Assembly: GCF_014280035.1 (NCBI RefSeq)
Contig: NZ_CP047957.1
Coordinates: 744,001 to 808,000, forward strand
Reading direction: 5' to 3'
Length of the DNA stretch: 64,000 nucleotides
DNA from: Synechococcus sp. A18-25c
Lineage (GTDB): Bacteria; Cyanobacteriota; Cyanobacteriia; PCC-6307; Cyanobiaceae
The position numbers were made by a program, and so were the translations under genes. Each line of letters opens with the position of its first letter. Within the stretch, counting starts at the first letter, position 1. This document shows, piece after piece, positions 10,723 through 20,063 of this stretch. The notes under the pieces are model-generated. The model was not told the origin of the DNA, searched no databases, and was given only the letters and a program-made list of their open reading frames with translations.

Positions 10723-11226
10723 GACGAATGATGTGCGAACGAGCCGTCAACTCAACTCGCGGGATGAGGTCTTGCTGAGTTCAGAACGAACCTCGTTGCG
10801 ACTCGTTTCTTTCGAGTTGTGACTGCAGGGGTCAACGCTGCCGCAGCCTGCTGAGCAGTCTGAAGTCCCGAACGAGGGGCTGGCATGACAGCCCCTCGTT
10901 CGGGACGACAGGTTGACCATTCACCGCCAGGACCCCAGGGAGCGCAACGCGATCCAGGACAACCTCGACTGCTGGGACTGCGGGCTTGACCGGCGCCTGA
11001 ACGGCGTCTGGAGATCCAGGGCGCACGACAAGACCGCCTGGGGTATGCCTTCAGGGCGCAGTATTCGCCACGTCTTATTTTTTTGAATCTGAGGAAAATC
11101 TGTGGAAATTCTGTAGCAACTGATGCTATTGGATTCAGTCACTTCTCAGTGAAGGTGCGGGTTTTCCCCCCTCGACGTTGACCCAAACATTGCGTACTAT
11201 CAAAGGACGAATTGTGAGAAAACTGT
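10723..11226. other. Gene-poor stretch with a strong hairpin
   Basis: No convincing gene. The plus-strand frame after the hairpin, opening with TTG at 10,913 and closing at a TGA near 11,088, reads DNLDCWDCGLDRR. It could be a small or degraded Cys-containing protein, but nothing supports a start site. Confidence 0.4.
10865..10906. terminator. Perfect 18-bp inverted repeat with 6-base loop
   Basis: Two arms of 18 bases (10,865-10,882 and 10,889-10,906) are exact reverse complements around the loop GCATGA. The stem is GC-rich but has no T-run on either side, so it may be a structural element or recombination site rather than a classic rho-independent terminator. It lies about 140 bases after the ParA-like gene. 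Confidence 0.6.
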
Positions 11227-11400
11227 ATGTATCTGCTGACCATCAAAGACGGTCTCGTGACACGTCATGTTGGTCCATACCCCTCTCCGAAGCAGGCCTC
11301 CGATGACCTTGAAAGAGTCATGGCCACCTGCTCGGATCGGGCTCGTTGGCAGATTCATGCTCTGGAGCAACCCCAATCGTTGGCAGTGATGGCCTCCTGA
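11227..11400 (+). CDS. Small conserved-type hypothetical protein (57 aa)
   Basis: ATG at 11,227 gives MYLLTIKDGLVTRHVGPYPS and continues with an acidic helix (ASDDLERVM). The even, soluble composition, with an aromatic-rich start and regular polar spacing, looks coding. The opening resembles the small beta-hairpin proteins common in marine picocyanobacteria. It converges on the membrane-protein gene to its right, leaving a gap of three bases. Function unknown. Confidence 0.6.
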   Translation: MYLLTIKDGLVTRHVGPYPSPKQASDDLERVMATCSDRARWQIHALEQPQSLAVMAS

Positions 11401-11403
11401 GGC

Positions 11404-11637
11404 TTAAGACTTGCGGCCTGGATATCCGCGCAATAAACCTGATTCGATCATCAGCCCAACACCGGCGTTGATCAGGATCAGGCTGAGTGTGCCGTACCAC
11501 CACCAGGGGCCTCCATCGCTCCCCGCCAGCTGAAGGGTGCGACGGCTGACGGCCTCCCCGAACAGGCAAAGGCCCGCGGGGAGGAGCAGCACGCCCAGCT
11601 GAGCGCGGACGTACCAGCGGAGAGGGCTGGAAGCCAT
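11404..11637 (-). CDS. Small membrane protein
   Basis: 77 residues with two hydrophobic segments (LGVLLLPAGLCLFGEAV and YGTLSLILINAGVGLMI), a short polar loop between them and a basic tail. No enzymatic motif. It follows pepA by about 26 bases on the same strand and may be cotranscribed with it. Function unknown. Confidence 0.7.
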   Translation of the reverse strand: MASSPLRWYVRAQLGVLLLPAGLCLFGEAVSRRTLQLAGSDGGPWWWYGTLSLILINAGVGLMIESGLLRGYPGRKS

Positions 11638-11663
11638 GGAGCTTGCTCCGGTCTGGATGGAAT

Positions 11664-13154
11664 TTAGGCCGCTGCCGTCGAGGCCTGGCTCAGCACCCAG
11701 TTCACCAGCGTGCGAACGCCGTAGCCCGTGGCACCCGATGGGTTGAGATCCCGGCCCTTGTCAGTCCACACTGTGCCGGCGATGTCGATGTGCGCCCAGG
11801 GAATACCTGCTTCCACGAATTCTTTGAGAAACAGCGCTGCGGTGATTGAACCACCGGGGCGGGGACCGGTGTTCTTCATGTCTGCCAGCAGCGACTTCAA
11901 GCCCTTGCGGTAGCTGCTGTGCAGCGGCATACGCCAGAGCCCTTCGCCAGCATTGCTAGCGGCGGATTCCAGCGCTTCCGAGAGGCCGTCATCACCGCTC
12001 CACAGGCCAGCGATTTCATCCCCAAGGGCCACCACACAAGCACCGGTGAGAGTGGCGAGATCGACGATCGCGTCGGGCTTGAGCTCGCTGGCATACACCA
12101 GTGCATCCGCCAAGGTGAGGCGGCCTTCGGCATCGGTGTTGTTGATTTCGATCGTGGTGCCGTTGGAGGCGGTGACGATATCGCCGGGGTGCACAGCCGA
12201 GCCGTTAATCATGTTTTCGCAGGAGGCCACCAGCATGTGCACCTCCACGCCGGCGGGTTGCAGCTCTGCGATAGCGCGCATGGCGCCGAACACTGCAGCA
12301 CTGCCGCCCATGTCGAACTTCATCATGTCGATCTGGGCCGCACCCACTTTGAGGTTGTAGCCGCCGGAATCGAAGGTGAGGCCTTTACCCACGAGCACCA
12401 GACGCTTGTGCACCGCATCGCTCGGGCGGTACGTGAGGTGAATGAACTTGGGATCCATGTCGGAGCCCTGGCAGACCGACAGGAAGGAACCCATGCCCTT
12501 GGCCTCGCAGTCGGATCGCTCCAGCACCTTGAGCTCGAGACCATGGTCTTTCGCGAGGGCCTCGGCGGTGTTGGCCAATTCGGTGGGGGTGACGCTGTTG
12601 GGCGGTGCAGCCACCAGCTCCCGGGCCAGTTCCACACCGGCGCACACCGGCTGAATCGCAGCCAGGGCTGCGTCGATGCCGGCAGGCCATTGACCCAGCA
12701 GCTCCAGCTGATCGGGGCAGGGTTTGGGCTCCGGCTTGCTGCGGAAACGCAGGTCGCTGTAAAGGCTGAGGCGCACGGCTTCCGCAGCGGCGATGGCATC
12801 GCCCGCCGGATCCTCTGATCCCCAGGGCAGATGCAGCGCCAGGCTGCCGCTCTGACCATTCGCCGCCCGGGCAGCCGCGGCAGCGGCTTTGCGCAGGCTG
12901 TTGCGGTCCACCTCAGCGGCATCCCCCAGGCCCACCAGCACCAGCGCTGTGCAGTCGCTCCTCAACAGCTGCAGGCTGGCCAGATCACCGCTTTTGCCGG
13001 TGAAAGGTTTCTGCTTTAGCCAAGCGCTGAGCTGCAGATCGAAGCGCCGCTCCATCGCCGCCACCAGGTCCTGTGGGTCGTCCTTGGGGATGCCAAGCGC
13101 CAAAACGGAACCACTCCAGGCCTCAGGGGTGGCTGGAGAGAGGGAGATCTTCAT
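11664..13154 (-). CDS. pepA: Leucyl aminopeptidase (M17 family)
   Basis: 496 residues, typical of M17 aminopeptidases, which cut N-terminal residues from peptides as two-metal hexameric enzymes in the cytoplasm. The C-terminal catalytic domain carries GKGLTFDSGGYNLK, DMGGSAAVFGAM and the signature NTDAEGRLTLADAL. The N-terminal domain is the usual divergent alpha/beta domain. Confidence 0.96.
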   Translation of the reverse strand: MKISLSPATPEAWSGSVLALGIPKDDPQDLVAAMERRFDLQLSAWLKQKPFTGKSGDLASLQLLRSDCTALVLVGLGDAAEVDRNSLRKAAAAAARAANGQSGSLALHLPWGSEDPAGDAIAAAEAVRLSLYSDLRFRSKPEPKPCPDQLELLGQWPAGIDAALAAIQPVCAGVELARELVAAPPNSVTPTELANTAEALAKDHGLELKVLERSDCEAKGMGSFLSVCQGSDMDPKFIHLTYRPSDAVHKRLVLVGKGLTFDSGGYNLKVGAAQIDMMKFDMGGSAAVFGAMRAIAELQPAGVEVHMLVASCENMINGSAVHPGDIVTASNGTTIEINNTDAEGRLTLADALVYASELKPDAIVDLATLTGACVVALGDEIAGLWSGDDGLSEALESAASNAGEGLWRMPLHSSYRKGLKSLLADMKNTGPRPGGSITAALFLKEFVEAGIPWAHIDIAGTVWTDKGRDLNPSGATGYGVRTLVNWVLSQASTAAA

Positions 13155-13191
13155 GGGGAGCTGATGCCTGGACTGATGCTAGAAGCTGCGC

Positions 13192-13779
13192 TCAGTCGGC
13201 TTGGAAGGGGGTGGCCCAGCGGTCGCGCATTTCCTTGTTGAACGGAGGCTGCCAGCGCCTGATCAACGTCTGTTCCAGTTGCCGTCGTGCTCGGGTCCCT
13301 TGGGGAACATCCCCCCAGAAGCGGATGCTGGGGCTGCAGCTCAGTCCGCAGCTGGCGCAGGCTTCCTGGTACGCCGCCAGATAGGCCTTGCAATCGTGTT
13401 CGCCCTTCCAGCGGCGATCGGCGGCCTTGGTTTCGCCTAGATAAAGAAGGATGGGAAGGTCGAGATGGTCCGGGCGGTCCATCACCCAGTAGAGAGCGGC
13501 CCCCTGGTGGGGACTCTCCGGCCAGCGCCAGAAACTGAGGGGGAGGGGATTCAGGCTCAGCGGTTGAATGTCTTCCGCCGGAGCGCTGACCGCCCCGAAC
13601 AAGCTGCCCTGGCTGTCGACCTGGGCCTTGGCCTCAAACAACGGGGCTTGGGCGCGATGCACCCGCTCTTGCCAGCTGCGCAGTTGGTCAGCGGTGAGTG
13701 TGAGGGCAGCCGCCTGCTGATCGGATGCGCCGGCAGCTGCTTGATTGAACAGGTCGCCCTGGCGCGGAGCAGCAGCCAT
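13192..13779 (-). CDS. GIY-YIG-like protein
   Basis: 195 residues from the Met at 13,779. After a variable N-terminus comes ALYWVMDRPDHLDLP, then ILLYLGETKAADRRWKGEH and LEQTLIRRWQPPFNKE. This order matches a GIY-YIG nuclease fold: a degenerate YWV for GIY, YLG for YIG, then the Arg, Glu and Asn positions. It may be an active nuclease or a structural relative. The upstream neighbour, a helix-hairpin-helix protein, ends six bases before this start, so the two are one transcription unit with a DNA-related theme. Confidence 0.65.
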   Translation of the reverse strand: MAAAPRQGDLFNQAAAGASDQQAAALTLTADQLRSWQERVHRAQAPLFEAKAQVDSQGSLFGAVSAPAEDIQPLSLNPLPLSFWRWPESPHQGAALYWVMDRPDHLDLPILLYLGETKAADRRWKGEHDCKAYLAAYQEACASCGLSCSPSIRFWGDVPQGTRARRQLEQTLIRRWQPPFNKEMRDRWATPFQAD

Positions 13780-13784
13780 GGCGC

Positions 13785-14390
13785 TTAACCCCGTGGTGGC
13801 AGGGAGGGACCTGCGGGCCTGGCACCGAAACGCACCCGACCGATCAAAGCCTCCACGGCATCTGGCGGCAGACAAAGTCTTTCCTGAAGATCGGCGAGGT
13901 TCTTGAAGGGTTGGCGGCGACGTTCGGCCATCAGCCGTTCCAGGCGGTCATTCGGCCACTGCAACTGCCCTGCGAGCACCGCGCGGCTGGCGCCATTGAG
14001 ATCGAGCGGTTTGGGCTGGGGCAAGGGCGGCGCATCACCGTGCCAGCGAAAAATCAGGTGGGGCTGCCACAGGTCGCGCAGATCCTCCGACAGATCGAGC
14101 AGCTGGGCTAGATCCTCCAGTTGGCTGAACTGCACGCCGCCCCGTTGCAGACGCAGCAGTAGATCCACCATGGCATCGCTGCAGCCAGGCAGTTGGCGCC
14201 ATTGCTCGGCGCTAGCGCGGTTCACGTCGATGCAGAGGCTGTCGACAGAAGGGCTCCCGGCCGATGCAGCCTCCGGCTCGAGTGACGGGCTATGCGCCTC
14301 CTGCACGCGGGGCGCGGGGTCGGGGGGCAGCTCGCCCATGGCCTGGAGCACCTTGCGGGCCAGGGGATCGAGCCAGTGCCGGCGCGCCAT
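13785..14390 (-). CDS. Helix-hairpin-helix protein (ComEA-like repeats)
   Basis: 201 residues from the Met at 14,390. Two or three helix-hairpin-helix-like units are visible: IDVNRASAEQWRQLPGCSD, LDLNGASRAVLAGQLQWPND and a third around FKNLADLQERLCLPPDAVEA. The N-x-A pattern followed by a LPG turn is the ComEA-type DNA-binding repeat. There is no signal peptide, unlike exported competence proteins. It precedes the GIY-YIG-like gene on the same strand. Confidence 0.7.
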   Translation of the reverse strand: MARRHWLDPLARKVLQAMGELPPDPAPRVQEAHSPSLEPEAASAGSPSVDSLCIDVNRASAEQWRQLPGCSDAMVDLLLRLQRGGVQFSQLEDLAQLLDLSEDLRDLWQPHLIFRWHGDAPPLPQPKPLDLNGASRAVLAGQLQWPNDRLERLMAERRRQPFKNLADLQERLCLPPDAVEALIGRVRFGARPAGPSLPPRG

Positions 14391-14424
14391 CGCCGCGTCT
14401 CTCCTGAGCAGCTTCGCCAGGACC

Positions 14425-15189
14425 CTAGGTCCAGCGCGGCGGTCTGGTGGGCACCTGCACCAGCCCCTCACGAAATGCGGTCACCACCGCTGTGGTGCGA
14501 TCCCGGGCCGGCAGCTTGCGCAGCAGGCTGCTCACGTGACTTTTCACGGTTTCGATCGAGACCACGAGGGCATCGGCGATTTCCTGGTTGGTCATGCCTC
14601 GGCAAAGGCCACGCAGCACGTCTTCCTCTCGCATGGTTAGCTCCTGGAGCGGCGTCTGCTGGCCACTGCGGCGCAAGCGGCTGTGGTGCAGCACGCCGCT
14701 GATCAGAGGGTCGATGTAATGCCCATCGGTATCAATGGCCGTGAGAGCCGCTGCCACCGTGCCGGTGCCGGTGGCTTCCGCGGAGCAGAGACCGTGGCAG
14801 CGAGCATCGATCGCATCAAGAATCGTGCGCGGGATCGGCCGTTGAAGCAGCATCAGCACCTTGAGGTCCGGGTGGTTCTTCCGAGCGCGGCGTACCAGGT
14901 TGGTGCCACTACCGCCTTCGAGGTTGTCAGTGCAGAGCAGCAGGTTGGCGCCGCTGCTTTGCAGTCTCTCCAGGCAGTCGTCTTCGCTGGTGCAGGCCGC
15001 CACCAAAGGACCCTGCCCTTCAAACCAGCTCATCCAGCTGGCAAGGAGCACGCGGTCGGCGCTGGCGATGGCGGTACGACTGCGCTTGAGCAGGCTGTAA
15101 CCCTGGCGAGAGCGCTGCTGCAGTGAGGGGATCCGATCGCTGAGATCCACAGATGAACAGGCTCGTAGCCCTGACCGTTGCCTCACCAT
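14425..15189 (-). CDS. LuxR-family response regulator
   Basis: 254 residues from the ATG at 15,189; a GTG at 15,150 giving VDLSDRIPSL is an alternative. An N-terminal helix precedes a receiver-like domain with the phospho-acceptor region LLLCTDNLEGGSG. The C-terminal GerE/LuxR HTH reads LTMREEDVLRGLCRGMTNQ and then VSIETVKSHVSSLLRKL. It should be a DNA-binding transcription regulator. No sensor kinase is adjacent, so its partner is unknown. It diverges from the DUF1825 gene. Confidence 0.88.
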   Translation of the reverse strand: MVRQRSGLRACSSVDLSDRIPSLQQRSRQGYSLLKRSRTAIASADRVLLASWMSWFEGQGPLVAACTSEDDCLERLQSSGANLLLCTDNLEGGSGTNLVRRARKNHPDLKVLMLLQRPIPRTILDAIDARCHGLCSAEATGTGTVAAALTAIDTDGHYIDPLISGVLHHSRLRRSGQQTPLQELTMREEDVLRGLCRGMTNQEIADALVVSIETVKSHVSSLLRKLPARDRTTAVVTAFREGLVQVPTRPPRWT

Positions 15190-15273
15190 GGTGGCTCGGA
15201 ACAAGGGGGTGTGGATCCGCACTGTTACCGCGAGCTCAAATTGTTCAGAATCTCTGAGTTGCATCGATGGCTC

Positions 15274-15600
15274 ATGGCGTTCTTCGACTCGGACATCGTT
15301 CAGGAGGAGGCCAAGCGGCTGTTCGGCGACTACCAGCAGCTGATGCAGCTGGGCTCGGACTACGGCAAGTTCGACCGGGAGGGCAAGAAGAAATTCATCG
15401 ACACGATGGAGGAGCTGATGGAGCGCTACCGGGTGTTCATGAAGCGCTTCGAGTTGTCGGAAGACTTCCAGGCCAAGCTCACCGTGGAGCAGCTGCGCAC
15501 TCAGCTCGGCCAGTTCGGGATCACCCCTGAACAGATGTTTGATCAGATGAATCAGACGCTCGAGCGGATGAAGAGTCAATTGGATCAGCCCCCTAGCTGA
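15274..15600 (+). CDS. DUF1825 family protein
   Basis: 108 residues starting MAFFDSDIVQEEAKRLFGDY, a strongly helical and charged protein that I recognise as the cyanobacterial DUF1825 family. The chosen ATG gives the family's normal length; the frame is open upstream but overlaps the divergent promoter region. It precedes tyrS by 42 bases. Function not known. Confidence 0.85.
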   Translation: MAFFDSDIVQEEAKRLFGDYQQLMQLGSDYGKFDREGKKKFIDTMEELMERYRVFMKRFELSEDFQAKLTVEQLRTQLGQFGITPEQMFDQMNQTLERMKSQLDQPPS

Positions 15601-15642
15601 CGGCGGCTCGTACGATTCAGCCCGCTCACGTCCCGCTCGTCC

Positions 15643-16887
15643 ATGGCCACGACCCCATCCCTGCCGGCTTGGTTGTCGCGTGGCATGGCTGATCTGTTCC
15701 CTTCCGGCGACCCCGGTGATGCGGACGAATCCCTTGCGGCGCGGCTGGCGCAGGCCGAGGCCGGAGGTCGGCCGCTGCGCATCAAGCTGGGCATCGACCC
15801 CACCGGCAGCAACATCCATCTGGGCCACAGCATCCTGTTCCGCAAGTTGCGGGCCTTCCAGGACGCCGGTCACACCGCGGTGCTGATCATCGGTGACTTC
15901 ACAGCGCGGATCGGCGACCCCACTGGCAAGAGCGCCACTCGGGTGCAACTCACCAAGGAGCAGGTGGCTGCCAATGCCTCCACCTACCTGCGTCAGCTGG
16001 GGCAGGACCAGCCCAAGGAGACGGCGCTGCTGGATTTCGAGACGCCAGGCCGTCTGGAGGTCCGCTACAACTCCGAATGGCTGGAGAGCATGGATCTGCC
16101 TGCGGTGATCGGCCTTCTGGGCACCGGTACCGTGGGTCAGATGTTGGCCAAGGACGACTTCTCCAAGCGCTATAGCAGCGGCACGCCGATTGCCTTGCAT
16201 GAATTCCTTTACCCGCTGCTGCAGGGCTATGACTCGGTGGCGGTGAACGCGGATGTGGAGTTGGGCGGCACCGATCAAAAGTTCAACGTGGCCATGGGCC
16301 GCGACCTGCAGCGCCGCTTCGACAAGGGCACCCAGTTCGGGTTGTTGCTGCCGATTCTGGTGGGTCTGGACGGCGTGCAGAAGATGAGCAAAAGCCTCGG
16401 CAACGTGGTGGGGCTGGAGGAGGATCCGTTGTCGATGTACTCCAAGCTGGAGAAGGTCGGCGATGCGGCCATCAACGACTACGTCACGTTGCTGACCGAT
16501 CTGGATCTGGCCTCCCTACCGGAAAACCCGCGCGAGAAGCAGAAGGCGATGGCTCTGGCAGTGACGGCCAGCCGCCACGGACTGGCTGCGGCCAGCAAGG
16601 CACAGAGCGATGCAGCCTCCCTGGTGGGTGTCGGCGGTGATGCCGCTGCCGATGTGCCGGAGGCGTCGCTGGCGCAGGTGAACTTCCCCGCCAAAGCGTT
16701 TTATCTGCTCAGTGCCGTGGGCATCTGCGCCAGCAGCAGTGAGGCACGCCGCCAGATCAAAGGTGGTGCTGCCCGTCTGGAGGGGCAGAAGCTCACCGAC
16801 CCCAACCAAGAGTTTGCTTCAGCGGCCGAGCTGGAGGGCAAGGTGCTGCAGCTCGGCAAGAAGACCTTCCGGCGGCTGATGGCCTGA
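15643..16887 (+). CDS. tyrS: Tyrosyl-tRNA synthetase
   Basis: 414 residues. The class I motifs are HLGHS (in place of HIGH), after IKLGIDPTG, and KMSKSLGN. The C-terminal S4-type RNA-binding domain is around [18 protein letters not shown]. It charges tRNA-Tyr in the cytoplasm. The long Rossmann insert with [15 protein letters not shown] and GGTDQKFN fits the TyrRS subfamily carrying the HLGHS form. Confidence 0.97.
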   Translation: MATTPSLPAWLSRGMADLFPSGDPGDADESLAARLAQAEAGGRPLRIKLGIDPTGSNIHLGHSILFRKLRAFQDAGHTAVLIIGDFTARIGDPTGKSATRVQLTKEQVAANASTYLRQLGQDQPKETALLDFETPGRLEVRYNSEWLESMDLPAVIGLLGTGTVGQMLAKDDFSKRYSSGTPIALHEFLYPLLQGYDSVAVNADVELGGTDQKFNVAMGRDLQRRFDKGTQFGLLLPILVGLDGVQKMSKSLGNVVGLEEDPLSMYSKLEKVGDAAINDYVTLLTDLDLASLPENPREKQKAMALAVTASRHGLAAASKAQSDAASLVGVGGDAAADVPEASLAQVNFPAKAFYLLSAVGICASSSEARRQIKGGAARLEGQKLTDPNQEFASAAELEGKVLQLGKKTFRRLMA

Positions 16888-17162
16888 GCTGCCAGATTCT
16901 CCTCGATTGGGAAATCCCCTGATTGAGCAGCGAAGCGATGCTGAATCGAAACTGAGAAGCTGATCCAGGCCTGCGTGTTCTGCATCTCTTCGAGGCACTC
17001 ACCGCCGTTCTCGCTGGTCCCGTGTTCATGCGATGGCCTCATGCCGTCACCTGCAGCCTGAGCGTCGCCAACGTTGTGTTCGCCGGCTGGATGAGCATTG
17101 CGTCGATGCACGGCTCACCTCTTAGATGTCAGCCAAACTGGCAATAACAATGGGGTGTTGTG

Positions 17163-18290
17163 ATGCGGCGGAGTCTCAGCTGGTTACGTGCCTGCGCTGC
17201 GGCTCTGCTGCTGATCGGTGCGCCGCTGAACGCCGAGGCGGAGCCCCGCAAGACTCTGGTGGTGGGTGTGGTGGATGAGGCGGCACCCTGTTCCAACCGC
17301 GTGGGGCCTCTGTATGAGGGCTATGCCGTTGAGATCTGGGAAGCCATCGCCTCCCAGAAGGGCTGGCCCTATCGCTTTGAGCCAGTGCCGTCACCAAATG
17401 CTGCGGTGTCGATGGCGGCGAGTGGTGAGATTGATGTGGGGGTGTCCTGCCTCAACCAGGTACCGGAGCGCCTGGCGGTGACCAATTTTTCTGTCGCCAT
17501 CAGCTCTGATGGGCTGGCCTTCCTTTCCCCCCGTGAGAACAGCTACCCCCTGAGTGCGCTGCTCACAGGGATGGTGGGCAATGGCTTGCTGCTGCGTTCC
17601 TTGTGCTGGTTGTTTTTGGTGTCGCTGGCTGGGGCGGTGCTGCTGTGGTTGAGCTACGGGCGCTTCAGAAGCAAAGACGTGGAATGTGCCACAGCCCAGG
17701 GCACCTTCATCAAAGGCTGGATGATGCTGCTCATGGGCTCCGGCACCTACAAGATGAGCGACAGTGCCGGCGGCATTCTGTTGGTGCTGGTCACTAATTT
17801 GTTCCGCCTGGTGATCGTGTCGATCTTCGTGGGTGCGACGGCGAAAACACTGATCCGGGAATCGGTGCCAGTCGATGGCAACGCATCAGAGATCCTCGCC
17901 AGCAAACTTGCGGATGGGGTGGCGGTGGATGCCCAGACCATTTCCGAAACCTGGTTGCGTTTCAAGCTGGAACAGCTCCCCTCGGGGGCGCGCGAGGCAG
18001 CAAAGGTGGAACCCATCAGCGGTGATGAGCAACTGATTGAGGTGCTGCGTTCCGGAGTGGTGCAACATGTGCTGGCCGATAGCTCCCGGGTGAATTATCT
18101 GCACAATCAGGTGCTGTCTTCGTCGGATCGCTCCCGCTACGCCGTGTCAGCGCAGGTGTTCAACAGCACGCCCCAGGGCTTTGTGTTTGGCAGGGATCTA
18201 CCGGAGACCACCCAGCGGCAGATCTCGGTGGCGATTGCCGATCTGCGTTTCCAGGGGGTGATCGACGCCATGGTCAACCGCAATCCCTAA
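17163..18290 (+). CDS. Prokaryotic glutamate-receptor-like channel
   Basis: 375 residues. A signal peptide (SWLRACAAALLLIGAPLNAEA) leads into the first half of a periplasmic ligand-binding domain (TLVVGVVDEAAPCS; GEIDVGVSCLNQVPERLAV). A channel module follows: a membrane segment near 140-162, a pore-loop-like stretch with MLLMGSGTYKMSD and another membrane segment (LVLVTNLFRLVIVSIFVGA). The binding domain then resumes to the end. This is the GluR0 arrangement. The filter is not the potassium-type TVGYG, so selectivity is unclear; loss of conduction is possible. A GTG three bases earlier is an alternative start. Confidence 0.78.
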   Translation: MRRSLSWLRACAAALLLIGAPLNAEAEPRKTLVVGVVDEAAPCSNRVGPLYEGYAVEIWEAIASQKGWPYRFEPVPSPNAAVSMAASGEIDVGVSCLNQVPERLAVTNFSVAISSDGLAFLSPRENSYPLSALLTGMVGNGLLLRSLCWLFLVSLAGAVLLWLSYGRFRSKDVECATAQGTFIKGWMMLLMGSGTYKMSDSAGGILLVLVTNLFRLVIVSIFVGATAKTLIRESVPVDGNASEILASKLADGVAVDAQTISETWLRFKLEQLPSGAREAAKVEPISGDEQLIEVLRSGVVQHVLADSSRVNYLHNQVLSSSDRSRYAVSAQVFNSTPQGFVFGRDLPETTQRQISVAIADLRFQGVIDAMVNRNP

Positions 18291-18313
18291 GCGGCCTCTC
18301 GTATCCAGATGGA

Positions 18314-18751
18314 TCAGAGGTTGCGCAGCACCTCCAAATCTTCTGGGTCAAGGGCCGTGGGAATGCCACATTTCACTAGCTCGGAAAAACCTTCATCACG
18401 GTTGAGCACCGTGAGCAGATAAAGGCGATCGGGGCCAGGGTTCTCGAAATCATGGGCAGCATCGGCCGGCACCACCACAAAGTCTCCGGTGTGGGCGGTG
18501 ATGGAGCGATCGTCGATGTGAAACAGCACCGTGCCGCGCAGCACGAAATAGAACTCGGCGGAGCGGTGATGGCTGTGGGGCGGCACCCGGTCGCAGGGGT
18601 CGTGGATCTCTAGAAACAGGCTCATCGCTTCGCCGGAGCCGCGATCGTCGTCGCCATCGGCGGGTGCACTGAGCAGAGCCAGGCGGCAGTGATCCTGTGC
18701 GTGCAAGCGAAAGCCCTGGAGCTGCTCGGGGTGAACGATGCGCGGCAGCAT
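18314..18751 (-). CDS. Cupin-domain protein
   Basis: 145 residues with a single cupin barrel. The metal-binding motif is [17 protein letters not shown], giving the usual His-x-His and Glu, and motif 2 is [13 protein letters not shown] with a second His. It could be a small dioxygenase, isomerase or sensor; the sequence does not decide. It diverges from pyrF, the two starts being about 25 bases apart, so a shared promoter region overlaps both coding starts. Confidence 0.85.
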   Translation of the reverse strand: MLPRIVHPEQLQGFRLHAQDHCRLALLSAPADGDDDRGSGEAMSLFLEIHDPCDRVPPHSHHRSAEFYFVLRGTVLFHIDDRSITAHTGDFVVVPADAAHDFENPGPDRLYLLTVLNRDEGFSELVKCGIPTALDPEDLEVLRNL

Positions 18752-18776
18752 GACGGCGGAACGGTGTGAGCTCAGG

Positions 18777-19532
18777 ATGGAGGCAGTTGATGCCGTTGCC
18801 TTGGCTCCGTTGCTTTCTGCGAATCCCGCCGATCGGATCATCGTGGCCCTCGATGGCATGGCACTCGAGCAGGCGCTGGCTTTTGCCGGCCAGGTGGATG
18901 GGCTGTGCTGGGTGAAGGTGGGCCTGGAGCTCTTTGTCCAGGCCGGCCCGGAGGTGGTGGCGCAGCTGCGCGAGCAAGGGCTGCGGGTGTTTCTTGATCT
19001 CAAATTCCACGACATCCCGGCCACGATGGCCGGTGCTTGCCGGAGAGCGGCGGCTCTGGGGGCCGAGCTGATCACGGTGCATGCCTGCGCCGGCAGCGAA
19101 GCGCTCCAGGCGGCTCAGGCCGCGGCGATAGAAGGGGCACAAGGTGCTGGCCAACCCGCCCCCACATTGCTGGCGGTGACGGTGCTCACCAGCTGGGAGG
19201 AGCAAAGATTGCAACGGGAACTCGCCATCGCCCAGGGAATCGCCGAACGGGTGCCGGCGTTGGCGCAGCTGTCGGCAACTGCTGGGATCGGCGGTTGTGT
19301 GTGTTCACCCTTGGAGGTTGAGGCATTGCGGGCCCAGCACCCCGAGCCGTTTGCGTTGGTGACGCCAGGTATTCGCCCGAAAGGCTCTGCTGTGGGTGAT
19401 CAGGCCCGTGTGATGGGGCCTGCTGAAGCGGTTGCAGCGGGGGCCAGTCAGCTGGTGATCGGCCGGCCGATCACCAAGGCCGAAGATCCCAGTGCTGCCT
19501 TTGGCCAATGTTGCTCTGAACTGATCGCTTAG
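18777..19532 (+). CDS. pyrF: Orotidine 5'-phosphate decarboxylase
   Basis: 251 residues from the ATG at 18,777. PyrF forms UMP in pyrimidine synthesis. The barrel shows [15 protein letters not shown], the catalytic [11 protein letters not shown] (Asp-x-Lys-x-x-Asp region), [10 protein letters not shown] and [16 protein letters not shown] with the phosphate-binding end [12 protein letters not shown]. The start keeps the usual short N-terminus; the upstream open frame overlaps the cupin gene. Confidence 0.95.
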   Translation: MEAVDAVALAPLLSANPADRIIVALDGMALEQALAFAGQVDGLCWVKVGLELFVQAGPEVVAQLREQGLRVFLDLKFHDIPATMAGACRRAAALGAELITVHACAGSEALQAAQAAAIEGAQGAGQPAPTLLAVTVLTSWEEQRLQRELAIAQGIAERVPALAQLSATAGIGGCVCSPLEVEALRAQHPEPFALVTPGIRPKGSAVGDQARVMGPAEAVAAGASQLVIGRPITKAEDPSAAFGQCCSELIA

Positions 19533-19658
19533 GACTCGGGCCCGAACCAACCAGGCAGCTCATCGCTCGGCAGTCATGCCGACGTCCTTGGGGGGTTGGA
19601 GCGATCTGATGGGCCTGCGCACCTCCAACACCACCGCCGATGGCTGAAGTGACAATGA

Positions 19659-20063
19659 TCACTCCAACGACGCCTTGCTCAGCTTTCTTGGCCGATCCGA
19701 GCACTGCTCCTTCAGCCGCTGTCGCATCCAAGCGGCAGCCGTGTTGGGATCTTGGTCGCTCCAGCGCTGCAAAGCTCTGGCCTCCTCCTCCAGGGCGTCG
19801 ACACGCTGCTCAACATCCAGTTGCGCGGCCAGTTCCGGTTGACGGCAATGCTGCAGCCGGTGCATGGCTTCATGCAGCAGCGTGCTGGTGAGCGCTGCAT
19901 CGCTGTTGTGGTTGTTGCGGCAGAGGCCGATACGGTTGCGCGATGGGGCGTAGAAGCCCTCCAGGCCAGCAGGGCAGTCGTCGAATAGCAGGACGCGCGT
20001 CTGGCCGGCGCTTTCCATCTGGGCGATCAGGGTGAGCAGGGCGATGCCGGCTGCTGCACTCAA
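19659..20063 (-). CDS. Hypothetical protein with HEAMH motif
   Basis: 134 residues, if it starts at the TTG at 20,063 that overlaps the plsY stop. The central LLHEAMHRLQHC looks like a zinc-metallopeptidase HExxH-type helix with Ala and Met inside. A third ligand is not obvious. The C-terminal third is a Lys/Arg-rich helix. Coupling to plsY suggests a membrane-lipid context. I do not recognise the family. Confidence 0.6.
   Translation of the reverse strand: MSAAAGIALLTLIAQMESAGQTRVLLFDDCPAGLEGFYAPSRNRIGLCRNNHNSDAALTSTLLHEAMHRLQHCRQPELAAQLDVEQRVDALEEEARALQRWSDQDPNTAAAWMRQRLKEQCSDRPRKLSKASLE

Noticed and set aside
17028-17147. 39-codon frame before the channel gene
   Set aside because: Weak composition and no ribosome-binding site; left unannotated.
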